A DNA stretch of 64,000 bases from positions 2,232,001-2,296,000 of the forward strand of contig NZ_JAYDCK010000003.1 in the NCBI RefSeq assembly GCF_034555965.1, given 5' to 3'. How positions within the stretch are numbered: position 1 is the stretch's first letter; each line of letters opens with the position of its first letter. Made by a program: the position numbers and the translations under genes. Shown in pieces: positions 57,328 through 64,000 of the stretch. A model generated the notes under the pieces. The model did no database searches. It worked only from the letters and a program-made list of their open reading frames with translations, and was not told the origin of the DNA. Origin of the DNA: Aquicoccus sp. G2-2 (lineage in GTDB: Bacteria; Pseudomonadota; Alphaproteobacteria; Rhodobacterales; Rhodobacteraceae).

Positions 57328-57786
57328 TTAACCCTTTTCGATCCGGCCCATCACGTCGATCACAGTTTGGCGCGTCTTTGCGTCCAACCCTTTCAACAAG
57401 CGCGCTTCATCGGCCCGAATTGCTTCAGTCGCCTGCACCATCACACCGCGCCCCTTTACGGTCGGCATCAGCGCATAGGCGCGCCGGTCCTCTGGCACCT
57501 TGTCCCGTCTGATCAACCCGGCCTTTTCCAACCCATCAAGAAGCACCACCAGATTGGGCCGCTCAATGGCCAGTGCATCAGCCAATTCGCCCTGCCGCGC
57601 GCCCGGATTTTCCACAATCAATGCCAGCGCCGAATACGTTACCATCCGCAATCCGAACGGTTTCAGCACCCGGTGCAAATCGGCCTGCAAGACGTTAAAA
57701 GCGCGCTTCATATGATACCCGATAAAGCCGCGCAATACGGCGTCACTGACCTCCGCACGCGCTTTGTTCCGGGCCAAGGCTGTCAT
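57328..57786 (-). CDS. MarR family transcriptional regulator
   Basis: A 152-residue winged-helix repressor. 'TYSALALIVENPGARQGELA' and 'IERPNLVVLLDGLEKAGLIR' followed by RDKVPEDRRAY form the helix-turn-helix and wing. MarR proteins in hydroxycinnamate clusters (FerR/CouR type) are released from DNA by the CoA thioester or the acid. It lies between the crotonase and ligase genes, 4 bp after the crotonase stop, so it is probably co-expressed with its targets. The AT-rich palindromic DNA at 58580-58621 is a candidate binding site. Confidence 0.85.
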   Translation of the reverse strand: MTALARNKARAEVSDAVLRGFIGYHMKRAFNVLQADLHRVLKPFGLRMVTYSALALIVENPGARQGELADALAIERPNLVVLLDGLEKAGLIRRDKVPEDRRAYALMPTVKGRGVMVQATEAIRADEARLLKGLDAKTRQTVIDVMGRIEKG

Positions 57787-57790
57787 TGTT

Positions 57791-58564
57791 TCAGCCCCCG
57801 AATTTCGGCGTGCGTTTTTCCAGAAACGCCGCCAGACCTTCCACCGCATCCGGGCTTGTCTGGGTCAACGCCGCGCACAAGCTTTCGGTGAAAAGCCCAC
57901 CCGCCTTGTCCATATCCTCGATCCGGCTCAGCGCGTGAATCATCACGTAATTGGAAAGCGGTGCATTGCTGGCGATCTGACGCGCCAAATCCTGCGCCAG
58001 CGGCAGCGCCTCTCCGGCGCCGACGCTGTGATGTGCCAATCCCAGCATCAAGCCTTCCTGCGCGCCGAACTTGCGGCCAGTCAGCATCATCTCGGTCATT
58101 CGGTCAGCGCCCAATATTCGCCCCACCCTGACGGATGCGCCACCGCCCACGTAAATCCCGCGCCGCCCCTCGGGCAACTGGAAGATCACCGACGGCTCGG
58201 CAATCCGCACATGCGTTGCCGTGGCCAGTTCCAGCCCGCCACCGATCACCGCACCGAACATCGCCGAAACCACCGGCAAACCGCCATACTGAATCTTGTC
58301 CATCACCGTGTGCCAGCCGCGCGAATGGCGCATGGTGTCTTCGGCATTGCGTTGCTTGTGTTCGGAAAGATCAAGGCCCGAACAGAAATGCCCCTCCACC
58401 CCAGTCAACACCACAGCTTTCACGCCTTCGGGCGGGGCAGAGAAGAACCCGTCAAGCGCCGCCAACAATTCATCGCACATTGCATTGCGCTTGCCGGGCC
58501 GGTTCATCGTCAGCGTGGCAATGCCGTCGTCTGATACATCTACCCGCAACATATCGCTCGCCAT
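57791..58564 (-). CDS. enoyl-CoA hydratase/isomerase family protein (crotonase)
   Basis: A 257-residue crotonase-fold enzyme. The oxyanion hole is formed by 'GHFCSGLDLSEHKQ' and 'MFGAVIGGGLELATATHVRI'; Glu in 'FQLPEGRRGIYVGGGASVRV' is the likely catalytic acid. Next to a feruloyl-CoA synthase-like ligase it may hydrate and split a hydroxycinnamoyl-CoA, or shorten the side chain by beta-oxidation. Start ATG 58564 follows GGAGAGAAAC. It is the first gene after the AT-rich control region at 58565-58698. Confidence 0.85.
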   Translation of the reverse strand: MASDMLRVDVSDDGIATLTMNRPGKRNAMCDELLAALDGFFSAPPEGVKAVVLTGVEGHFCSGLDLSEHKQRNAEDTMRHSRGWHTVMDKIQYGGLPVVSAMFGAVIGGGLELATATHVRIAEPSVIFQLPEGRRGIYVGGGASVRVGRILGADRMTEMMLTGRKFGAQEGLMLGLAHHSVGAGEALPLAQDLARQIASNAPLSNYVMIHALSRIEDMDKAGGLFTESLCAALTQTSPDAVEGLAAFLEKRTPKFGG

Positions 58565-58698
58565 GCCGTTTCTCTCCAAGTATGTATATTTAATAATAGT
58601 TATATATCACATATAATATTACGCAATGATTCTTCTTGCCCTTCATTTTGCCCAAAATATCCCGGGGAGCGCGAGGGGCAGCGCCCCTCGCTCCGCAC
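58565..58698 (-). promoter_or_regulatory. AT-rich control region upstream of the crotonase gene
   Basis: 58578-58621 is far richer in A and T than its surroundings and holds TATGTATA and ATAT-type half-sites (e.g. ATATGTGATATAT on the minus strand), similar to the site at 61750-61770. It is likely a promoter with a MarR operator for the crotonase-MarR-ligase-amidohydrolase genes. Confidence 0.5.
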
Positions 58699-59922
58699 TT
58701 AGCCCACACGCGCTGTGCGCAATGTCTCCGATGAGACCGCTCCATCAAGCCCGGTTGAGCCATAAAGCCACTCAATCTCATCATACCAATCATCAGCCCC
58801 TTTCGCCCGCATCACGGCGTTTCGCAACGCGGCCTCGGCCCCGTCCGGGTGATAGATATAATTCCCGATTTCCCGGCTTTGCAGTTGTATCCGCGCCGTC
58901 CGCAGCCGCCGCCGTTCCTGAAATTCCTGCAAAACGGCTTCCAAATCGTCAAGCCGCCCTTCCATCACCGCCGCGAGGCACACCGCGTCCTCCATTGCCA
59001 TGCAAGCACCTTGTGCAAAATACTGAAGCTGCGGATGCGCCGCATCGCCCAAAAGCGCCACCCGCCCGTCAACCCAATTCATCACCGGATCGCGGTCGCA
59101 CAGCACCCAAAGCCGCCAATCCTTGCCCTTCTCGATCACCTGTCGCGCAACCGGTGCCACATGTTCAAACCCGCGCGCCACTTCTTCGTGACTGACCGGC
59201 TGGCCCGCCACCGGCTCGGGCGCATCGTTGTGATACGTCACCACAAGATTGAAGCTTTTCCAATCCGACAGCGGATAATGCACGATATGGCATTTCGGCC
59301 CGGCCCAAAGCGTCGCCGCGTTCCAACGCAGGTCTTCGGGCATCTGCTCGGTCGGGATCACCGAACGATAGGTGGTATGGCCCGAAACCCGCGGTGGCCC
59401 GTCGCCCACCACACGCTTGCGTATGCTCGACCACAACCCATCCGCCCCGATCAGGGCACGGCCAGTGACCCGCTCGCCATCCGCCAGAATTGCGGTGGCC
59501 GTGGTCTCATCCTGCTCATAGTCCACCACGTCCGCATGGGTGCGCAATTCGACCAACTCATGCGCCTCGTTGGCGCGCAGGAAAACCCTGAACAAATCAC
59601 CGCGATGCACAACGGCATACGGGTTGCCGAACCGGGTGCGAAACCTCTCGTCCAGCGGAATACGGGTAATTTCTTCGCCGCTGATCGCATCCATAAGCCG
59701 CAGATTGTCGATATAGACCGCCATATCGCGCGCCGCGTCCCCCACACCGAGATAGTCAAAAGCATGAAAGGCGTTCGGCCCAAGCTGAATCCCCGCACCG
59801 ATCTCACCCATTCTCGCGGCTTTCTCCAGCACGATCGAGCGGATGCCCCTTTGCGCCAGCCCGATCGCAGTGGCCATACCGCCAATGCCGCCCCCAGCAA
59901 TCACGATCCTGTCTTCGCTCAT
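58699..59922 (-). CDS. FAD-dependent monooxygenase, probable 3-hydroxybenzoate 6-hydroxylase
   Basis: A 407-residue flavoprotein aromatic hydroxylase. The FAD site is 'IVIAGGGIGGMATAIGLAQR', with the DG motif 'ALIGADGLWSSIRKRVVGDG' and the GD motif 'VALLGDAAHPQLQYFAQGAC'. It would convert 3-hydroxybenzoate to gentisate with NADH and oxygen. The assignment rests on the neighbours, gentisate dioxygenase and a fumarylpyruvate-hydrolase-like gene; salicylate-type hydroxylases look alike. AAGGAGA precedes ATG 59922. Confidence 0.85.
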   Translation of the reverse strand: MSEDRIVIAGGGIGGMATAIGLAQRGIRSIVLEKAARMGEIGAGIQLGPNAFHAFDYLGVGDAARDMAVYIDNLRLMDAISGEEITRIPLDERFRTRFGNPYAVVHRGDLFRVFLRANEAHELVELRTHADVVDYEQDETTATAILADGERVTGRALIGADGLWSSIRKRVVGDGPPRVSGHTTYRSVIPTEQMPEDLRWNAATLWAGPKCHIVHYPLSDWKSFNLVVTYHNDAPEPVAGQPVSHEEVARGFEHVAPVARQVIEKGKDWRLWVLCDRDPVMNWVDGRVALLGDAAHPQLQYFAQGACMAMEDAVCLAAVMEGRLDDLEAVLQEFQERRRLRTARIQLQSREIGNYIYHPDGAEAALRNAVMRAKGADDWYDEIEWLYGSTGLDGAVSSETLRTARVG

Positions 59923-59991
59923 CGCAAATCTCCTTGGTTCGGGCGCCACGCATCTGGCCCCGACCTCCTGTGTTCACAGCAAAACAACGTC

Positions 59992-60690
59992 TTACTCAGG
60001 CGCGCCGATGCTCAGTTTGATTGGTGCCAGACCGTCGATCCCGCCGGTAATCTCATCACCCGGATTTACCGGCCCAACGCCCGCTGGCGTGCCGGTCATA
60101 ATCACGTCTCCGGGGGCAAGATGATAGTAGCGCGACAAATGTGCCACCACTTCTTCACAACTCCACACCAGTTCTTCCAGCGTAGCATCCTGACGGCTCT
60201 CGCCGTTCACTTCCAGATGGATACGCTGCCCGCCGATCAAACCGAAGTCACTGGCGCGCGTCAGCTCTGAAAACACCGCCGTGCCTTCGACATCCTTGCC
60301 CAGATCCCAAGGGCGGCGTTTGTCCTTGCCGTCCTGCTGCCGGTCCCGCCGCGTCATGTCGAGCGCGCAACCATAGCCAAAAATCGCTCCGGCGGCCTCT
60401 TCAGCGCTGGCGCGGAAAACCGGCTTGCCGATGGCAAAAGCAAGCTCCATCTCGTGATGATAGTTTTCTGTCCCCGGCGGGTAAGGTTGGCTCGCCCCGC
60501 TTGGCACTGCGTGAACGGCTGCCTTGGTGAAATACCACGGCGTTTCGCGGTCCACCTCACCGCCCATTTCGGCAGCATGGGCCGCGTAGTTCCGCCCGAC
60601 GCAAAAGATGCGACGGATCGAATAGGCCTTTGCTTCGCCTTTCACCGGAATGCTTTTTACCTCGGGAGCCTCAAACAGATAATCACTCAT
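59992..60690 (-). CDS. fumarylacetoacetate hydrolase family protein, probable fumarylpyruvate hydrolase
   Basis: A 232-residue FAH-fold hydrolase that would split fumarylpyruvate (or maleylpyruvate) into fumarate (or maleate) and pyruvate. 'IFCVGRNYAAHAAEMG', 'ENYHHEMELAFAIGKP' (metal-binding Glu pair), 'GYGCALDMTRRDRQ' and 'DVIMTGTPAGVGPVNPGD' are family signatures. It overlaps the end of the dioxygenase gene by 4 bp, giving coupled translation. Confidence 0.88.
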   Translation of the reverse strand: MSDYLFEAPEVKSIPVKGEAKAYSIRRIFCVGRNYAAHAAEMGGEVDRETPWYFTKAAVHAVPSGASQPYPPGTENYHHEMELAFAIGKPVFRASAEEAAGAIFGYGCALDMTRRDRQQDGKDKRRPWDLGKDVEGTAVFSELTRASDFGLIGGQRIHLEVNGESRQDATLEELVWSCEEVVAHLSRYYHLAPGDVIMTGTPAGVGPVNPGDEITGGIDGLAPIKLSIGAPE

Positions 60691-61724
60691 CGCGCGCGTT
60701 CCTCATAATAGCCCAATTTTTCCTGTAATGGCCGGTCGTGGACGCGCACCAGAAACGCCTCCTCGCTGGCCTCGTGGCTGATCTTTGAGAAGACAGGCGC
60801 CGAGAATGTGTCCTTCGGCCCCCACTCGAAAACCTCGCCGTTGATCCGCGTCTTGCCACGCCCGCGCACTACATGAAAGGCCGCCGAGGACGACCGCAGC
60901 GGTGGCGCTTCGGTGCCACCCGCAGGCAGCATCATCGCGGTAAAGCCCATCGTCGGCAAAACGTCTTCGCCGGTTTCGGGGTTCACATAATCCAGTTCGG
61001 CAATTGCATCGCCACCATGTGCCAACACAGCACGCAATGCCGCTTCGGTGCGCGCCCACGGGTAACGCATCATTGGGTAGCGCCGCACACCCACGCCCTT
61101 CTTGCGCGATGGCGCCAGCCCTGCCGAAAGATACTCCACCTGGCTTGCGTCGGGCCGGTTGCGCTGCGCTTGCAAAGGCCCTTCCGTTGCGTAGGAGCCT
61201 TCGAGATAATAGAAAAGCGGCAGATCGAGCGCATCAAGCCAAACCACCGGCTCATCGCCCACGTGGCCGTGTTCGTGCCATTCGCCACCCGGCGTCATCA
61301 CCAGATCGCCTTCCTCCATCGGCAGTTTCTCTCCGTCGACCACCGTGTAAGCGCCTTTGCCTTCGACCATCAACCGCACCGCAGAAGGCGTATGCACATG
61401 TGCCGGGGCCGTCTCTCCTTGCAGTAACAATTGCATCCCGAGATAGATCGAGGCCGTCGCCTGCATCGCGCCCACACCCCGCCCCGGATCGGACAGGACC
61501 AGCACCCGCCGCTCCGCCTTCTCCACCGGGGTCAGCTCTCCTGCCCGCAAAAGCAGCGGGCGCAGCTTGCCATACTTCCAGAATCCTGCCGCCGTCTGCG
61601 GCTGCGGGCTGCCGTGCGGCAACACATTGCGCATCATCGGCCAAAGCGGCGTCACCCCGGCCCCGGCCATATCGTCGCGGTAGTCCTGCGGCAAGTCTTC
61701 CAGCGTTCCAAGCTGTTGCGCCAT
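60687..61724 (-). CDS. gtdA: gentisate 1,2-dioxygenase
   Basis: A 345-residue bicupin Fe(II) dioxygenase that opens gentisate to maleylpyruvate. The iron-binding cupin has 'AHVHTPSAVRLMVEG' and 'TPGGEWHEHGHVGDEPVVWL'; a second cupin is seen at 'AAFHVVRGRGKTRINGEVFE'. Length is typical. It is the first gene of the gentisate operon, facing a MarR gene across a 118-bp control region with a palindromic operator-like site. Confidence 0.92.
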   Translation of the reverse strand: MAQQLGTLEDLPQDYRDDMAGAGVTPLWPMMRNVLPHGSPQPQTAAGFWKYGKLRPLLLRAGELTPVEKAERRVLVLSDPGRGVGAMQATASIYLGMQLLLQGETAPAHVHTPSAVRLMVEGKGAYTVVDGEKLPMEEGDLVMTPGGEWHEHGHVGDEPVVWLDALDLPLFYYLEGSYATEGPLQAQRNRPDASQVEYLSAGLAPSRKKGVGVRRYPMMRYPWARTEAALRAVLAHGGDAIAELDYVNPETGEDVLPTMGFTAMMLPAGGTEAPPLRSSSAAFHVVRGRGKTRINGEVFEWGPKDTFSAPVFSKISHEASEEAFLVRVHDRPLQEKLGYYEERAR

Positions 61725-61749
61725 ATCCTCGCTCCTTGATGCCCTCTCT

Positions 61750-61770
61750 TAATAGTATGCATACATATTA
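61750..61770. promoter_or_regulatory. candidate MarR operator between gentisate operon and its regulator
   Basis: GTATGCATAC (61755-61764) is a perfect palindrome within a 21-nt near-palindrome TAATA-GTATG-C-ATAC-ATATTA. On the minus strand TACTAT overlaps it as a possible -10, so a bound regulator would block transcription of the dioxygenase gene. Confidence 0.55.
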
Positions 61771-61842
61771 CTTTGGCGGAAGTCAAATTTGCAAGTGTAC
61801 TTACCACTGGCTATCCTTCCCCCACATGATGAGGGCAGAGAA

Positions 61843-62313
61843 TTGAGCGAAATCTACAATATGGCCGGGCACTTGGTCCGCAGGCTGCACCAGATTTCTG
61901 TAGCGGTTTTTACCGAACGGATGAACGAACTGGGATTCGATATCACTCCGGTGCAATACGCAGCACTTACGGCGATTCGCGAAAATCCGGGCATTGATCA
62001 GGCCACGCTCGCCGGGGCCATCGCCTATGACAAGGCCACGATCGGGGGCGTGGTTGACCGGCTTGCCGCCAAGGGGGTAATCCTGCGTGGCCGCTCAAAA
62101 ACCGACAAGCGCGCACGCGCACTCAGCCTGACAGAACAGGGCGAAGCCCTCGTCATGCAAGCCCGCCCGTTCATTCGCGCCCTGCAAACCGATATCCTGA
62201 GCGGTCTGGACCCTGACGAGGAAGCTCAGTTCATGGCGCTTCTGGCCAAGACAACCGCTGCCGGGAACACCCGCTCGCGCGCCCCACTCAGACGCCGCGA
62301 AGAGAAAACCTGA
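61843..62313 (+). CDS. MarR family transcriptional regulator (gentisate operon)
   Basis: A 156-residue winged-helix regulator, divergent from the gentisate genes it probably controls. 'FDITPVQYAALTAIRENPGI', 'AIAYDKATIGGVVDRLAAKG' and 'KTDKRARALSLTEQG' are the DNA-binding helix and wing. The start chosen is TTG 61843, giving 'LSEIYNMAGHLVRRLHQIS', because GAGGGCAGA lies just upstream; a longer TTG start at 61789 is possible. Confidence 0.85.
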   Translation: MSEIYNMAGHLVRRLHQISVAVFTERMNELGFDITPVQYAALTAIRENPGIDQATLAGAIAYDKATIGGVVDRLAAKGVILRGRSKTDKRARALSLTEQGEALVMQARPFIRALQTDILSGLDPDEEAQFMALLAKTTAAGNTRSRAPLRRREEKT

Positions 62314-62428
62314 GACGTGCCACCGCCCTTCATTCACCGCTTGAGCGGCCCGCCCCGCCTCTGCTAAGGCAGGGCAAACGACCCGCATCGCCCGGCCTGC
62401 CAACAGGGAAGCCAATAGGGAAGCCGCT

Positions 62429-63592
62429 ATGTCCAGTCTCGACCAAACCATTACCCTGCTCGATCACCTTATCGCGTTTCCCACTGTCTCATCCGACAGC
62501 AACCTCGCGCTGATCGCGGACCTCGCCACGCGGCTTGAAGACGCGGGCGCGCGGGTCGATCTCTTTCACGACGCCTCCGGCCAGAAGGCCAATCTTTTTG
62601 CCACGCTCGGCCCCGATACTGATGGCGGCATCGTGCTGTCCGGCCACACCGATGTCGTGCCTGTCACCGATCAGGTCTGGACGTCCGATCCCTTCGCCAT
62701 GGCTCGGCGCGGGGACAAACTTTTCGGGCGCGGCACCTGCGACATGAAAGGCTTCATCGCCGCCGCCGTGGCGCTTGCCCCCACGCTGGCCACACAAGTC
62801 AGGAACCGCCCGCTGCACTTTGCCTTCACTTATGAAGAGGAGGTCGGCTGCATCGGCGCGCAGGCGCTGGCCGACAGCCTTCGGGCCAAGGGTGTGAAGC
62901 CCGCCGTCGCCATCATCGGCGAACCCACCTCAATGGGCATCATCGAAGGCCACAAGGGTTGCTGCGAATACACCACCCGTATTGAGGGGCTGGCCGGGCA
63001 CGGCTCTGCCCCGCATCGTGGCGTGAACGCGGTGGAATACGCGGTGCGCTATGTCGCGCGTCTGCTGGAACTGCGCGAAGACCTCAAGGCCCGCACTCCG
63101 AAATCCAGCCGCTTTGATCCGCCCTGGACCACGATCAACCCCGGCGCGCTGCATGGCGGGATCGCCCATAACGTCATCGCCGATCATGCCACCGTCGATT
63201 GGGAAATGCGCCCGGTGCAGGAAAGCGACGGCCCCTTCGTGCGCGACACAATGCGCAGCTATGTCTCGGAAACGCTGCTGCCCGCGATGCAGGCCGTCTG
63301 GCCCGACGCGGCAATCCACACCGAAACCATGGGCGAAGTCGCCGGGCTTGAGCCGGTGGACGATAACGAGGCACGCCGTATCGTTTCCGAACTTACCGGA
63401 GCGAATACTGCCGATCTGGTCGCTTTCGGCACCGAGGCTGGTATCTTCCAATCGCTCGGTATGGATGTGGTGGTTTGCGGCCCCGGCTCCATCGAACAGG
63501 CCCACAAGCCCGACGAATTTGTCGAGATTGACCAACTGGCCAAGTGCCTTACCATGCTGGAAGGCTTGGGCACAAAGCTTGCCGCCAGTTAA
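62429..63592 (+). CDS. argE: acetylornithine deacetylase
   Basis: A 387-residue M20 zinc peptidase removing acetate from N-acetylornithine in arginine synthesis. The metal motifs are 'IVLSGHTDVVPVTDQ', 'GRGTCDMKGFIAAA' and 'FTYEEEVGCIGAQ' with the catalytic Glu, and 'GHKGCCEYTTRIEGLAGHGS' lies in the dimerisation domain. The size fits ArgE rather than DapE, although succinyl-diaminopimelate desuccinylase is related. It follows the MarR gene by 115 bp and is probably separate. Confidence 0.88.
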   Translation: MSSLDQTITLLDHLIAFPTVSSDSNLALIADLATRLEDAGARVDLFHDASGQKANLFATLGPDTDGGIVLSGHTDVVPVTDQVWTSDPFAMARRGDKLFGRGTCDMKGFIAAAVALAPTLATQVRNRPLHFAFTYEEEVGCIGAQALADSLRAKGVKPAVAIIGEPTSMGIIEGHKGCCEYTTRIEGLAGHGSAPHRGVNAVEYAVRYVARLLELREDLKARTPKSSRFDPPWTTINPGALHGGIAHNVIADHATVDWEMRPVQESDGPFVRDTMRSYVSETLLPAMQAVWPDAAIHTETMGEVAGLEPVDDNEARRIVSELTGANTADLVAFGTEAGIFQSLGMDVVVCGPGSIEQAHKPDEFVEIDQLAKCLTMLEGLGTKLAAS

Positions 63593-63635
63593 AGCGTTCC
63601 GCCATAAACCCGAGCCAGCCGTGATGGCAAACGCG

Positions 63636-64000
63636 TTAAAGAAACCCGCCAAGCAGTGACTTGAAAACCTCTTTGAGAGCGTCAACGCTGCGGCGGCTCG
63701 CGCTCAATTGGTTTTGCAGTAAGTAGCGAAACGCCCCATCCAGCAATGCATATTGCATCTCGACCGTTGGCGGCACAGCGTGGCCCGCGCGCAGAAAGGC
63801 ACGTTCGACAAGGCTGATCAGCATCGTTTCAATTTCGATCACGACCGGGCGAAAGGTTTCATCAAACATCGCCTGATTGCGAATGTCATACCATAGCCTG
63901 TGCGTCATCGCGTCTTGCGCGATCGAAGTTGCCAGCGCACCTGAAAAGGCATCAATCACCGAAGCACGGCCATCGGCTTTTTCCAGCGCATCAATGATAT
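63636..64000 (-). CDS. TetR-family-like regulator, C-terminal part, cut by window edge
   Basis: The open frame continues to the end of the window (translated 'IIDALEKADGRASVIDAFSG' at the edge), so the N-terminal DNA-binding domain is missing. The visible 121 residues are helical ('YDIRNQAMFDETFRPVVIEI', 'RYLLQNQLSASRRSVDALKE') and resemble the ligand-binding domain of TetR regulators. A target cannot be named. It converges on argE with a 43-bp gap. Confidence 0.6.
   Translation of the reverse strand, partial: IIDALEKADGRASVIDAFSGALATSIAQDAMTHRLWYDIRNQAMFDETFRPVVIEIETMLISLVERAFLRAGHAVPPTVEMQYALLDGAFRYLLQNQLSASRRSVDALKEVFKSLLGGFL

Noticed and set aside
1-64000. CRISPR arrays, transposases, phage genes, tRNA or rRNA genes
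   Set aside because: No regularly spaced repeats, no recombinase motifs and no tRNA T-loop/anticodon patterns were recognised on either strand.

Overview
The window looks like a chromosomal segment of an alphaproteobacterium of the Rhodobacterales (Roseobacter group). The grounds are the overall GC-rich coding pattern, the rplKA / rplJL / rpoBC block, the ctaC-ctaB-small membrane protein-ctaG-ctaE oxidase cluster, a SAM-II riboswitch in front of metZ, a Rhodobacter-type PmtA next to pssA and psd, and a gentisate pathway cluster. This is a judgement from gene content; no database search was possible. No tRNA, rRNA, CRISPR array, transposase or phage gene was seen.

Layout. 1-4164: two related rhamnosyltransferase-like glycosyltransferases in divergent orientation (one frameshifted), a DMT exporter and an NAD-dependent reductase. 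4199-19508 (minus strand): transcription and translation core, read in the order secE, nusG, rplK, rplA, then two tandem LicD-cytidylyltransferase fusion genes, then rplJ, rplL, rpoB, rpoC. Terminators follow secE, rplA and rpoC, so the block is split into several transcription units. 19645-26108: a membrane protein of unknown role, a SulP transporter, mtnP-apt adenine salvage, a YdeI-like protein and tldD. 26305-29953: cytochrome c oxidase subunits II and III with their assembly factors, closed by a strong bidirectional terminator. 30050-36105: a lipoprotein and an RND pump with its adaptor. 36241-44832: folE2, riboswitch-controlled metZ, a GST, yciB, a DMT exporter, ftsY, a lytic transglycosylase, a YhhN protein and a small membrane protein. 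44962-54471: a fused NuoE/NuoF-type diaphorase, an AlkB-like hydroxylase, xseA, purD, an M19 dipeptidase and the psd-pssA-pmtA phospholipid operon. 54601-62313: an aromatic catabolic cluster with feruloyl-CoA synthase-like ligase, crotonase, 3-hydroxybenzoate 6-hydroxylase, gentisate dioxygenase, fumarylpyruvate hydrolase and two MarR regulators. 62429-64000: argE and the end of a TetR-like regulator cut by the window edge.

Two things stand out. First, six genes contain or end in a frameshift that is repaired by adding one or two bases to a short homopolymer. The affected genes are the second glycosyltransferase, ctaB, the RND adaptor, the lytic transglycosylase, the AlkB-like hydroxylase and the feruloyl-CoA synthase. 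This pattern suggests homopolymer under-calling in the assembly rather than true gene decay. Second, the tandem LicD-cytidylyltransferase fusions between rplA and rplJ look like a self-contained two-copy system for activating and transferring a phospho-alcohol onto a surface glycan. They are the best candidate for an undescribed function here.
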